Positions 1 to 9,883 of a stretch of 64,000 bases of DNA are shown here, one piece after another. Under the pieces are notes generated by a model, which saw only the letters and a program-made list of their open reading frames with translations, made no database searches and was not told where the DNA came from. Location: positions 4,340,001 to 4,404,000 of the forward strand of contig JAULSN010000002.1 in assembly GCA_033439765.1 (NCBI GenBank). Direction: 5' to 3'. Position 1 is the first letter of the stretch, and each line of letters opens with the position of its first letter. The translations under genes were made by a program, and so were the position numbers. This stretch comes from Lasiosphaeria ovina. Its lineage: Eukaryota > Ascomycota > Sordariomycetes > Sordariales > Lasiosphaeriaceae.

Positions 1-156
1 ACCCCCCAGGGCACGCGTCATGATATTGCCATAGCAGCAACAGGACATCTTGTAAAACACACAATCGCCCAACCCGCCTCCTCCTGAACTCCACCGCCCA
101 CCCCATCTCACCATCATCACATCTCCCGCCTGGGGGACCCTCTCACGCAATACGCA

Positions 157-2555
157 ATGGACGGCGACGCCGAAAAGAAGAGCGAGGCGGCCGCTTGGGA
201 CAGACCCCCGGCAAACGGCAGCGAACCCCAAGACCCTCGGCCCGACACAAACATCACCTCTGCCGAGGCCGGGATGGGCGAGCCAAAGCCAAAGCCAAAG
301 CCAGACGCCGACACGCAGACAGGGGAAACGACGGCCCCGGAGAGCCTAGGTGACGAGCTCGACCTCAGCAGCCCGCCCCTGCCGAAGCTGCGGTACTCTC
401 TGCTAATGACAGGGTGGGTTTATTGTTGTTCACATCACAAAAAGAGCAAAGAGGTAAACTGACGAAAGGACTCCGTGGTATAGACTCGGCTGCGGACTGT
501 TTCTTGCTATGCGTATGTACTACCCGCTTCCCCTTTTGCCCCCCCCCCCCTCTTAACAACAACAACAACAACAACAACTCCCCCTTTTTCTCTTTTCCAA
601 ACATACACACACACACACACACACTAACACAAAAAACACGCAGTGGACACGTCCATCGTCGCCACGAGCCTGCACACAATCGCGGCCGAGTTCCAGGACC
701 TGGAGCGTATCAACTGGGTGCCGCTGGCCTACACGCTGACCTTCCTCAGCTGCGCGGTGCTGTTTGCGCGCATCTCGGACGTCGTCGGCCGGCGCGCGGC
801 CTTCTTAAGCGCCTACATCATCTTCATCGTCTTCTCGCTGGCGTGCGGCTGGGCGAAGAGCCTCGACCAGCTAGTCGCCTTTCGGGCGCTGCAGGGGATT
901 GGCGGTTCCGGTGTGTTTTTCCTTTCTATTTATTTCTTTCATCCTTTCTTCCAGTCATAGACTTGGGATGAAAAACTAGGTGCGATAGAGTTGAGCATTG
1001 CTGACAGCGTGCATGTCCAGGCCTCTACAGCATCACCATGATCGTGATGCCCGAACTCACGCCAGACGAGAAGAAAAAGATCATCGCGGGCATCGTCGGC
1101 ATCGTCTTAGCAACTGCCGGCGTGCTGGGCCCAGTGCTGGGCGGAGTGCTGACGCAGTACGCGAGCTGGAGATGGGTTTTTTGGATCAAGTTGGTGGCCT
1201 TTCCGTGCTTTATCATCATCAACGCCCTTGTCGAGGACGATGATGATTTCTACAAATGCGAGATGCTGACGACTAATCTCTCTCTCCAGCGGTCCCATCG
1301 GCGGCGTTTCTGCCATACTCTTTTACCTGTCCTGGCCCGAAAAGAAATATCTCCCGCCGCTTGAGCGGAGACTTTGGAGGGAGGTGGATTTCCTCGGCTC
1401 GTTCCTGTTGTAAGTCTGTCCCCCCCCCCCCCCCCCGAGATAGAAAGACACAAAAAAAAGATAAAATGCTTACTTATCCTCCTCGGGACTCGAAAACAGG
1501 GTAGCATCGGCAGTCTTGATCGTCTTCTCATTTCAGAATTCCGGATCCGAGGGCGGGACGTGGGGGGAAGCCGTGTTCATAGGGCCGCTCGTGACAGGCG
1601 TCGCAAGCCTGGTGGCGCTCTTCGCGTGGCAGTTCTACCTCGAGCGGCGGTGGGGGGACAAGATGGCGGCGGCGATTCCGCTCGCGCTCCTGCGCAACAA
1701 GGCGTTCACGGCGGGCATGCTGACGACCATGGCCGCGGGGTTCCCGTACATGCTCTCGCTGTACGTGTTCCCCATCCGGTTCCAGATCGTCAACGGTAAG
1801 AGCGCGCTGGACGCGGGCCTCATGCTGCTCCCCATGCTAGCGGCGACGGCCGTGGGCAGCGCGCTGGGCGGCGTCTTCAATGACAAGAAGAACCGACTCG
1901 CCGAGACCATGGTCGCGGCGTGCATCATGATGATCATCGGCTGCGCGCTCGAGACGACGGCGTCGAGCGACCCCGGCCTCGAGCCAAAGGTGCTCGGATT
2001 TCTAGTCTTTATCGGGCTGGGCTTTGGGTTGTCGGCTACGGGTTCGACCATGCTGGCAGCCACCGAGTCGACGATTCAGGAACATGGTAAGACAGGCCCG
2101 CATGGATTTGGTTTACGGGTTCGAAACGAGTGCTAATCGTTATTTCATGTCTTACAGCGTCGGCACAGGGACTTGTGGCACAGGTGCGCATTCTCGGGGG
2201 CAGCATAGGCATCGCGGCATCGTCGGCCATCCTGGGGGTCAAGAGCAAGGCGGCGGTGGAAGCGGGGGCCGTGTCGGCGTCGCAGCTCTCGCATGTGTCG
2301 TCCGAGGCAGCGAGCGTCTCGCCCGAGCAGTGGGCCGTCATCCGGGGCGTATACACGGACACGCTGAAAGAGGGCATGACGGTGGGCTGCATAGTGCTCG
2401 CCGCCGGGGTTGTCGCGTCGCTCTTTGTCTACAGCCGCAGCCGCGTCCCCATCGAGGAGAAGTTCCGCCAGCGATATCGCGAGGAGGCGGAGAGGCGGCA
2501 GCGCACGGCAGCGAAGCCTGAGTCGCCGCATGTACCGGCCAAGGCGGTTGTATAG
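157..2555 (+). CDS. MFS drug:H+ antiporter, DHA2 (14-TM) family
   Basis: Plasma-membrane or vacuolar proton antiporter expected to export small toxic molecules; the substrate cannot be read from sequence. Model of seven exons: 157-413, 484-512, 644-910, 1021-1189, 1290-1409, 1500-2086, 2158-2555, giving 608 aa. The N-terminal ~75 residues are hydrophilic and carry a PKPKPKP run. TM1 is rebuilt only when the 29-nt exon 2 is included, yielding GLGCGLFLAMLDTSIVATS, the family's TM1 motif. Motif A (ARISDVVGRR) and antiporter motif C (GVLGPVLGG) follow, then a long hydrophobic C-terminal half typical of DHA2. Intron 2 contains a C12 run, CAA repeats and an AC repeat; intron 5 contains a C17 run. 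The family call is secure. The 1190-1289 and 1410-1499 splice sites are inferred from reading-frame continuity. Confidence 0.9.
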
Positions 2556-3032
2556 GGATCGGAGATGAGAATAAATAAAAAATAAAAAATAAAAATAAAA
2601 AGGTACTAGGCAAGTATGGGAGTCACAAAAAGGGTTGGTTTAGTATAGAGCAGGCGTTTAGACAATTTTGGATTTATTATTTAATTAGGTACAGGTATTA
2701 TACCTCTGATTCTAGGAATAACATGGAATTCACCCCCCGCACTCTTCAACGTCGGCACTACCCATAGGCGCTATTGCGTGACTGCGCGGGCTCTCCAATC
2801 TGTTTGCACCGGCGCGAGGGGTTTTGGAGCTTGGAGTGGAGGCAGACAGACGGGCTCCTTCCATATCCGTATTTCCATCTCCCGTCGTCGGTGGATCCGT
2901 CAGGTATGGCGTCAGCTTCGCATGCATCCTCGAGTTACTATTAGTCAATGGAGTGCTGAGTGCCTAAGACCATTTCGACTCTCGATAAGTGAATTAAAAC
3001 TTTGCTGCACCTCACATCACCACCATCATCCC
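2556..3032. other. Intergenic between MFS transporter and dehydrogenase
   Basis: Tandem co-directional gap. An AATAAA at 2570-2575 followed by a run of AATAAAA units to about 2600 is a plausible polyadenylation region for the upstream gene. Nothing else is recognised. The longer reading frame entering the dehydrogenase from 2778 has no family similarity before the Met at 3033. Confidence 0.5.
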
Positions 3033-4416
3033 ATGTTGGCAAGAGCGCTGTTGAGAAGAATCACAAGCTCACCTCGTAACCCCTCTTTTGCCCCGTTTTT
3101 CACTCGGTCCGCCGCCGCCAATCTCCGGGCAGCCATGTCGCCGTCGTCGTCGTCGGCAGTCGCCAGGCGGCTCGAGGGCAAGACGATTGTCATCACGGGG
3201 GCGTCGTCGGGCATCGGGCGCAGCTGCGCCTTCGAGTTTGCGCGCGCCGCGCCGGCCAACAACCTCAAGCTGGTGCTCACGGCCCGCCGCATCGACGCCC
3301 TCCGCGACGTCGCCGCCAAGATCCGCGCCGACGTCGGCGACGGCGTCAACGTCCTGCCCGTCCAGCTCGACGTCAGCAGCCCCGACCAGGTCAGGGCTTT
3401 TGTGGCGGGCCTACCCGACGAGTTTCGCGACATCAACGTGCTGGTGAACAATGCGTACGCCGTTTTTTGTTGTTTTGCCTTTCTTATTTGTGTCCTTGAC
3501 TGGCGGCTTACTCTCTCGTGCTGTGTGTTGCGTTGTTCAGTGGTCTGGTTAAAGGAGGTGAGTTCATGTCCTTTTTCACCCGCCCCTTTTTTTGATAGGC
3601 AGTCTTGTAATACACTTGCACCCGCTCACACGCATCTGCAGTGGCCAAGGCGCCCGAGATCGCCGAGCAAGACATCAACGTCATGTTCCAGACCAACGTG
3701 ACGGGGCTCATCAACATGACGCAGGCCGTGCTGCCCGTCTTCCAGGCGCGGCCCGACGGCGGCGCCGGCGACATCATCAACATTGGCAGCATCGCCGGCC
3801 GCGACCCCTACCCGGGCGGCAGCATCTACTGCGCCACCAAGGCCGCCGTCCGCAGCTTCACCGAGAGCCTGCGCAAGGAGCTAATCGCCACGCGCATCCG
3901 CGTCATGGAGGTCGACCCCGGCCAGGTTGAGACGGTGAGATCCTCCCCCTTGTCTCAAAAAAGGGGCAAACTCCAACACTGACACCCTTCCGCGGCCAGG
4001 AATTCTCCGTCGTCCGCTTCAACGGCGACAAGGCCAAAGCCGATGCCGTCTATACGTACGTCTCCTTCCTTCGCCATTTTACCTAACAAATCCCCATCAA
4101 ACAACACACAACATAAACAATCAAACCAACCAACCAACTAACACACGCCATGCATAAAGCGGCTGCGAGCCGCTCACGCCAGACGACATCGCCGAGGCGA
4201 TCGTGTTTGTCGCCGGAAGGCGCGAGAACGTCGTCATTGCCGACACGCTAATCTTCCCCAACCACCAGGTGCGTTTCGTCCCTTTTTTCAATTCCCTCCC
4301 CGGCATCTCTCTCTTGCTGCGTTTCTCTGAATTTGTAAACAAACTTCATTCATTGACGTCCCCTGCACAAAACCGTCTAGGCCGGTGCCGGTATCATGCA
4401 TCGCAAGTCGACATAA
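3033..4416 (+). CDS. Short-chain dehydrogenase/reductase, YMR226C-type NADP-dependent 3-hydroxy acid (serine/allo-threonine) dehydrogenase
   Basis: Classical SDR oxidising 3-hydroxy acids such as L-allo-threonine or serine with NADP+. Six exons: 3033-3454, 3541-3557, 3642-3934, 4000-4055, 4160-4268, 4381-4416; 310 aa. Cofactor motif TGASSGIG at residues 55-62, NNAG-LVKG restored across the 17-nt exon 2, catalytic Ser in [15 protein letters not shown] and the YCATK active site, then the GQVET segment. The GLVKGVAKAPE and [10 protein letters not shown] stretches are what point to the YMR226C subfamily. The first 34 residues (MLARALLRR..., Arg/Ser/Ala-rich, no acids) look like a mitochondrial presequence. 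A second in-frame ATG at 3135 (Met35) starts a protein of normal cytosolic length, so two isoforms are possible. The acceptor before 4160 is AAAG, a little unusual. Confidence 0.87.
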
Positions 4417-4788
4417 TCTTTCTGTCTGTCACTTTGTAGACCTATTCGTCAAAGAGAGAGAGGGATGGAAACAGTGTTGACTGGTATGAGCCGGGCATAG
4501 AGACTTAGTAACTACCAGTCAAAAAAAAAAAAAACACAAGACACATTTTTGTCTACAGTGAGAACGCTACTTACTGCCAGCTCGCAGCAAGACCTTCAGT
4601 TCCTTTATTTTGGATATTGAGCCCTTTTATCCTAATATCTGACTCGGAACTGGACATTATGCACAGCATACAGACACAACACGAGCCCCCCCCTCTAACG
4701 TGACTACCCGATGTAGGCGTTGTAGATGAATTGTACATTTCTAATTGACAGCGAAGCCCCCTGGTTATCTCAGCAGCAGCGTTATATT
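4417..4788. other. Convergent intergenic region
   Basis: 3' ends of the dehydrogenase (+) and the PPR-like gene (-) face each other here. It holds an A-rich run near 4520-4534. No gene seen. Confidence 0.5.
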
Positions 4789-6927
4789 TCATTCATACTC
4801 GTCTTCCTCTCGCTTATCATTCCACTTCTGCCCAAACGCTAGCCCTTCAATCTTCCACATGACCGGCTTCTTCTGCTTGTCGACCAACTGCGGTTCGCTG
4901 ATGGCGGGCTCCATCGCCTGCTTTTCCCTGAGCTTTGCCCTGGCGCGTTCGAGGTCGCGCTCGCGCTCGCGCTGGCGCTCTTGTATATACTCGTGCACCT
5001 TTCTCCGGTGCTCGACAGCCTCGAGCTCCAGCTGGCGCGCGGCATCCTCCTCCCTGGCCACGCGTGCGGCCTCCTCCGCCTCGAGCCTGCGCTTTTCCTG
5101 CTCCTCTCGGGTAACAGTCCGGTACTGCGCGGTTGCAAGCCACAGGTCCTTCACCTCGGACCCAATGTCCATCTCCATCTTTAGGCCCCAATCGTACATG
5201 TCCTTGAACGATAGGTCGGCTCTTTTCAAGGCCCACTCCATGAGCCGGAGCAGAGCGAGTTTGGCCTGAGGGGTGAAGTCCCTCACCATGGCGTGGATCT
5301 TCTTCACGTAGAGAAATGCGAGGTCCGTATCGTCTACAGACATGGCCGCCTCCATCATTCTCTCGTACATTTGTGCCGAAGGGCGAATGGACATCAGCTT
5401 CATCTCGGTCTCGAGGTGCCGGATGGCCACGGCAGAGTCGGTGATGGCAATGATCAATTCAAAGGTTTCGAGATCCGGGGCCGACGAGGACATGCGATCC
5501 CACGATTTGAAGACACCGAGGGCCTTTCTAGGGTCGTTATTCAAGCAATGCGCCTCTATCAGCACTCTCGGAGCCAGACGGTGAAGCTCTCGGCCCTTCA
5601 ACTTCGACTCGACCAGTAGATCGGCGGCCTCGTCTGCGAGCTCGGGGGATCGTCTGAGGAGGGCAAGTATCGAGCGGGTGCTCGCCAGTTCGGGCTCCCG
5701 CCCTGCCTCGACCATGATGAAGAGGACCTTGAGGGCCTTGACTATGTTTCCGCCATGGGCGTACGAGTCCAGCAGGGCCTCGTAGTGGTGAGTCCCCAGC
5801 TTGACTTGGCGTGATGCGAGGAGCTTGATGGCCGCAAGGGCCAGATCCGGGTCGCAGTGGCGCGACGCCGTGTTGATGACATTGAGGGCCATGCCGTCGG
5901 ACGGGTTGAGAAGCCCGGTCTCGACCATGGTGTCCCAGGCGAGCCTCGTGCCCTCGTAGTGCAGCGCTTTGCCCCATTCGTCGAGGAGGAAATACCACAT
6001 GGCGTGCTTTGGTGGGAAAGCACTCCAGGTCGCGTCTTGAAGCCGGCGTTGCAGGAGCCGGAAGGCTTCGTGCGAATGGCCCCAACTGGTCAAGGTCACA
6101 ATGAATATGTCCATGACCCAGTCGGGAACGGCGGTGGGCGCTAAGTTGTCTAGATGGTCTAGAGCCATCTCGGGCTGGCCGTCTCTGAGATAGCCGAGGG
6201 CGATGAAGCAATTGGGGAGATCCTGGACGGGTACCTTCCTGCGCTTCATGTCGCTGAGGACGCGGAGCCTCAGCAGGTAGTCTGGATGGATAGCGAGCAC
6301 CCTCAAGGCCATGTCGTACATGTCTTTGGTGACGGGAAACTCGCCCTTTGCTATTTCGTTCAAGAGAAAGGCCAGGCCGTTAGCAGACCCCATGACATCT
6401 GTGTCGGCGGCAATCAGGGCCTCGGCGATGGTAGTGTTGAGCGGCTGGTGCTCATCGCGCACGAGAAATTTAACGAGGCGGAGTATCTTTGCCCTGTGGT
6501 TTGGAACATCGCGATCGCGAAGCAGGCCAAGCGCCCTGTAGAGGACTGCATATGGCGCCTTCTTGAGCGTGTCATCGTCGAAGGTGTCCAGGTAGTAAGC
6601 TAAGCTCGCCGCGGTCAATATCGGCTGTTTTTCCTGGGCAGGGGGAGAGAAAGAGGGACGGGGCGGCTCTTGCTCGGCGGGTTGGGAAACGGCTTGCGAG
6701 GCTTCTTGCGAGGCCCAGCGGCGAGCTTGGCGAGGCTGGTGCAGGCCATTGTCGCGCCGCCCGAGTCGGAGTCGGAGCCGGCGGGGAGGCGCGAGTAGTA
6801 CATCGACGGAAACGGATTTGGCTAACAGAAGGCCGTTGCGAGCGGACGGACAGAGACAGCGCCAGAGGCCGTCGACAAGGACGGGGACGGGAGAGGCTGC
6901 CATTGATTCAGATTGTTGATTGTTCAT
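4789..6927 (-). CDS. Pentatricopeptide-repeat-like mitochondrial protein
   Basis: Single-exon 712-aa protein. The first ~75 residues are rich in Arg and Leu with few acids (LLAPPRRLRLRLGRR), consistent with a mitochondrial targeting sequence. From about residue 105 to 600 it is almost all helical and shows PPR-like helix pairs (for example DMYDMALRVLAIHPDYLLRLRVLSDMKRRKVP and HYEALLDSYAHGGNIVKALKVLFIMVEAG), a fold used for organelle RNA binding. The C-terminal ~90 residues are a charged coiled coil (repeated REE/ERERE and REKQ) without repeats. Fungal relatives act in expression of individual mitochondrial mRNAs or respiratory complex assembly; I cannot assign a target. Translation could also begin at Met9, which has a better ATGG context. 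Confidence 0.8.
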   Translation of the reverse strand: MNNQQSESMAASPVPVLVDGLWRCLCPSARNGLLLAKSVSVDVLLAPPRRLRLRLGRRDNGLHQPRQARRWASQEASQAVSQPAEQEPPRPSFSPPAQEKQPILTAASLAYYLDTFDDDTLKKAPYAVLYRALGLLRDRDVPNHRAKILRLVKFLVRDEHQPLNTTIAEALIAADTDVMGSANGLAFLLNEIAKGEFPVTKDMYDMALRVLAIHPDYLLRLRVLSDMKRRKVPVQDLPNCFIALGYLRDGQPEMALDHLDNLAPTAVPDWVMDIFIVTLTSWGHSHEAFRLLQRRLQDATWSAFPPKHAMWYFLLDEWGKALHYEGTRLAWDTMVETGLLNPSDGMALNVINTASRHCDPDLALAAIKLLASRQVKLGTHHYEALLDSYAHGGNIVKALKVLFIMVEAGREPELASTRSILALLRRSPELADEAADLLVESKLKGRELHRLAPRVLIEAHCLNNDPRKALGVFKSWDRMSSSAPDLETFELIIAITDSAVAIRHLETEMKLMSIRPSAQMYERMMEAAMSVDDTDLAFLYVKKIHAMVRDFTPQAKLALLRLMEWALKRADLSFKDMYDWGLKMEMDIGSEVKDLWLATAQYRTVTREEQEKRRLEAEEAARVAREEDAARQLELEAVEHRRKVHEYIQERQRERERDLERARAKLREKQAMEPAISEPQLVDKQKKPVMWKIEGLAFGQKWNDKREEDEYE

Positions 6928-7549
6928 TCAATCGAATTGAAACCCGTCGCGCACCTCCCACCTCAGTTCAGCTCAGCTCAGCTCAGCTCAGCCCAGCTCA
7001 GCCCAAACACCATCAGGTGCCTGAGCTTGGTTGCAACTTGACGACCTAATTTACCTCACCTTCTTTAGGCTGAAGAGTCGTTAGTGGAGATGGAAGTGGA
7101 CTCGGGTTGTCACCAGCATATCCCCGGTAGCGCTTCACATCTGGTCACGTGGTGTGGGGGAGAAGACGACAAGATGGGTAATGTGATTAATGTACGAGCG
7201 TGTGCTGCCGTGCATACGTAAGGTAAGGTCAAGACAGAATACAATCCAATCCCTGAATGTTTGTTGGCGTGGTACTTACGAAGGAAAAGAAAATAACTAA
7301 TGAACCGGCCAGGAAGGGTCTTTAATAGGCATTTCTAGAGAAGGAATAGACCCCTAGGATTCCAGAATAGGGATTCAAATAGCTATTATCTCCCTTAGCG
7401 AAAAACCTTTACGGCGAGTCAAGGAAGGTACCGAGAGGGATGAGAGACGGACCACGACATGTAGGCCCGTCCCATCTCGTCCACCCATTCACTTGTCCCG
7501 TGGATTCGCTGCGCGCCCAATTGACAAGACTCGCACCGGCATCGCCCAC
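6928..7549. other. Intergenic between PPR-like gene and LSM4
   Basis: Likely promoter of the PPR-like gene and 3' region of LSM4. Contains a TCAGC-unit microsatellite at about 6964-7003. No reading frame with family similarity. Confidence 0.5.
6964..7003. repeat. TCAGC pentanucleotide microsatellite
   Basis: About eight tandem CAGCT/CAGCC units directly upstream of the PPR-like gene; a short related run (ctgagctgagctgag) occurs at 8517-8531. Confidence 0.8.
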
Positions 7550-8346
7550 TCACGCGCCGCGACCGCCGCCGCGACCGCCGCCGCGTCCTCCTCTCCCCTG
7601 TCCGCGCCCGCCTCGTCCGCGGTCTCCGCCGCCGCGTCCGCCGTGGTCGCCCCTAGCCTGTCCTCCGCCGCGCCCGCCTCGGTAGCCGCCGCCCTGGTTC
7701 TGTTGTTGGTCCTTTGCAATTTCGAGGACGTCGTCCGGAACGCGCAGGTACTTGATCTGTAACAGAGCGCCCCCCGGGCATTAGTTTCCCTTGGTCCTGA
7801 CTGGTCCAGAAACAGACTCGACGTGGTGCCGGCCCCCTCCTTTCCGTAGACAGAACGTACATTGTTTCCCTTGACGTAGACCTCCGGCAGCCGCATAAAT
7901 TTATTGCCCTCCTATTCGCACGCGAGGCGTCGTTGGCCCTCAAAGTCAGCGCTTTTTGCTTCCCCGACCGCAGTTTGTCGCTCGCGCGCGCACGCACGCA
8001 ACTCGAGTCGGTTTTGCACTTTTGCGCAATTCTTCACGAAAGCGAAGCGAAGTGCAACCAGCAGGAACCGAAAAAAAAAAAAAAAAAAAAAAAAAAAGTG
8101 GGGGAGGGACTATATACCGGGCTGGTCTGGGTGACCTCTCGCAGGGTGAGGTTCATCCATGTGTCGCACAGGACCAGGTGTCCGTTCAGCGTCTCGCCGT
8201 TCTTCAGCTCGACCAGCATGGGGTGGCCTTGCGCCGCGTTCAAAAGGCCGAGGGGTAGCTGCGACGAGAGAGAGGGGGACGCACGCCCCGCGGTAAGAAA
8301 AAAGAAGGAAAAGAAATCTGGGGGGAGAAAACTAAACACGCACCAT
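7550..8346 (-). CDS. lsm4: U6 snRNA-associated Sm-like protein LSm4
   Basis: Subunit of the heptameric LSm2-8 ring on U6 snRNA (nucleus) and LSm1-7 ring in mRNA decay (cytoplasm). Four coding exons on the minus strand: 8344-8346 (the ATG only), 8118-8258, 7861-7911, 7550-7756; 133 aa. The spliced start reads [19 protein letters not shown], the invariant LSm4 N-terminus. Sm1 holds [20 protein letters not shown] and Sm2 holds the EVYVKGNN block, followed by [15 protein letters not shown]. The C-terminal ~45 residues are an RGG-type Gly/Arg tail, as usual for LSm4. The start codon is immediately followed by a GTGCGT donor, so the first coding exon is a bare ATG. The 206-nt intron between exons 2 and 3 contains a 27-base A run on the plus strand (8071-8097). 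Confidence 0.95.
8071..8097. repeat. 27-nt poly(A)/poly(T) run inside LSM4 intron
   Basis: Uninterrupted A run on the plus strand (T run in the LSM4 pre-mRNA), lying between the second and third coding exons. Confidence 0.85.
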
Positions 8347-8800
8347 TATTGCAAAACAGGATCCGCGTCCCGCGCTGGTGTTGTCGCTGTGTTTGGCGAG
8401 CTGGGGCGCTCCGGGAGTCTCTTTGGGTGGCGGTCCTGCTGCAGTGGTGAGAGAGAGCTAGGTTCCCCAGAAATGGAACCACTTGCGTCGCGATTGACCG
8501 TGTCTTGGGATGCAAGGCTGAGCTGAGCTGAGGGCTTCCGGTGATTAGCCGGGCTGGTGGGGCAGGTTGTAGGGCGATCCGTCCTGTCTTCAGCGGTGTT
8601 TGCTTTCGTTTACAGTGCGCTCCACCTGACACTGGTTTACACAACACTTTATTCCGTAGAAATACGAATAATTCCAGTCCAGACGAAGCACAAAGAGAGC
8701 CATTCTCCAGTCAAGCACGTAAAAATAAAACAACACCAAGCCATCAATGAGTCACAAGAGACAGCTGTGAATGGGCAAAAAGAGAGCAAAAGGTGAAGTC
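8347..8800. other. LSM4 5' region
   Basis: Presumed 5' UTR and promoter of LSM4, ending at the tRNA gene's downstream T run. Contains a short GAGCT repeat at 8517-8531. No additional gene seen. Confidence 0.45.
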
Positions 8801-8885
8801 TGGACGGGCTGGGAATCGAACCCAGGACCTTTCGCACATTTGAGAACATGCTAAGCGAACGCTCTACCAACTGAGCCACACGCCC
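8801..8885 (-). tRNA. tRNA-Ala (AGC) with 12-nt intron
   Basis: The minus strand folds as a cloverleaf: acceptor GGGCGTG with 3' CCCGTCC, D arm GCTC/GAGC around AGTTGGTA, anticodon stem TTCGC/GCGAA, T arm CTGGG-TTCGATT-CCCAG and discriminator A. The anticodon loop reads TT-AGC-A-[12 nt intron]-T, with the intron at the canonical 37/38 position. The G3:U70 wobble pair, the alanine identity element, is present. One T6-C67 mismatch lies in the acceptor stem. TTTT for Pol III termination follows just downstream. 73 nt after splicing. Confidence 0.92.
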
Positions 8886-9883
8886 CTGTACTTGGAGTGG
8901 TTGTTGAAGTCTCCGCTCCTAATTTGGCCTATTCAAGGGCAGCCCCCCTCACCCCCTTCGTAAAAGAAATAACCTTAAGGAATCTCACCGTGAGAACATC
9001 GTCGTAGCCGAGCATGATGGACTGGGCTGGAATTGGATTTTAAAGTTTATTATTATGCGGCGCATTCCTCGAGTGGAGTTAATGGAGGCACAGAAATCTG
9101 AGCGAGGTTGAGCCAACCTAGACGAGCGAATCCGAGCACCCAACAACACCAAAAAACCCGCTGTTGGATGTATCCGTAAGGAGCAATGAAGTCTAATAAA
9201 CAGCCCTGGACGTGGCCTGAAAACTGCGCCAACTGTGTCTTGTGATGTCCATCTGCAAATACTGTGTTCATTTTAGTGTGTTGGGTGCAAGCCATTTCAC
9301 TTTGGTGATAGACCTAACTGTGCAGACGAAACAAAACAAAGTCTGATAAACCGCCAACGAAAGAAAAGTCCACTAGAAATTAAATCCTTGTCTCCGAATG
9401 GCCTCGTAGCTAGAACTGAGTCTCACGGCTTAGATATCGTATTTCAGAAAGAAAAACAAAAATAATTACCAAACTGGAGTTCCCCCCCCCCCCGACCCCT
9501 TCACGAACACTACCTAATCTGCGACTAGCCTAAGGTAGATGGATGCTTGACAGCAACAACAATAGTTTCACATTCTCTTGCCCGCACTGCACTGTCTGAT
9601 CCAACCCAGGTAACCTGCCTGCCTTGACGGGCGCAGACAGCCGAGATTGGACACCATGTAAAGAAAGAAACAAAGAACCCAGGCTCACTTGCACACTCGG
9701 CAGAGAGACAAAAAAAAAGAGAATATCAAGAGCCTACCCATATAGAGAGTCCCCAAAAAATCCCGACAACAAATAACAAAAACTGCTTGGACCCCATCGA
9801 AACCTCACACCCTGCTCGTCCCAAATCTCCTTTGCTCATCCCCGGTCACCCGCCGCCCTAAACATCACGTCCTGCCTTCCAGC
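8886..9883. other. Intergenic between tRNA-Ala and BAR-protein gene
   Basis: No credible gene on either strand. A C12 run lies at 9482-9493. Presumably holds the 3' region of the BAR-domain gene on its right side and the Pol III upstream flank on its left. Confidence 0.45.

Noticed and set aside
414..971. Frameshift-like overlap of frames in the MFS gene
   Set aside because: Explained by introns with GT-AG borders; the spliced frame is intact.
8982..9018. Possible minus-strand first exon MLGYDDVLT followed by a GTGAGA donor
   Set aside because: LSM4 is completed by the ATG at 8344-8346, the tRNA lies between, and no downstream exon gives a recognisable protein.
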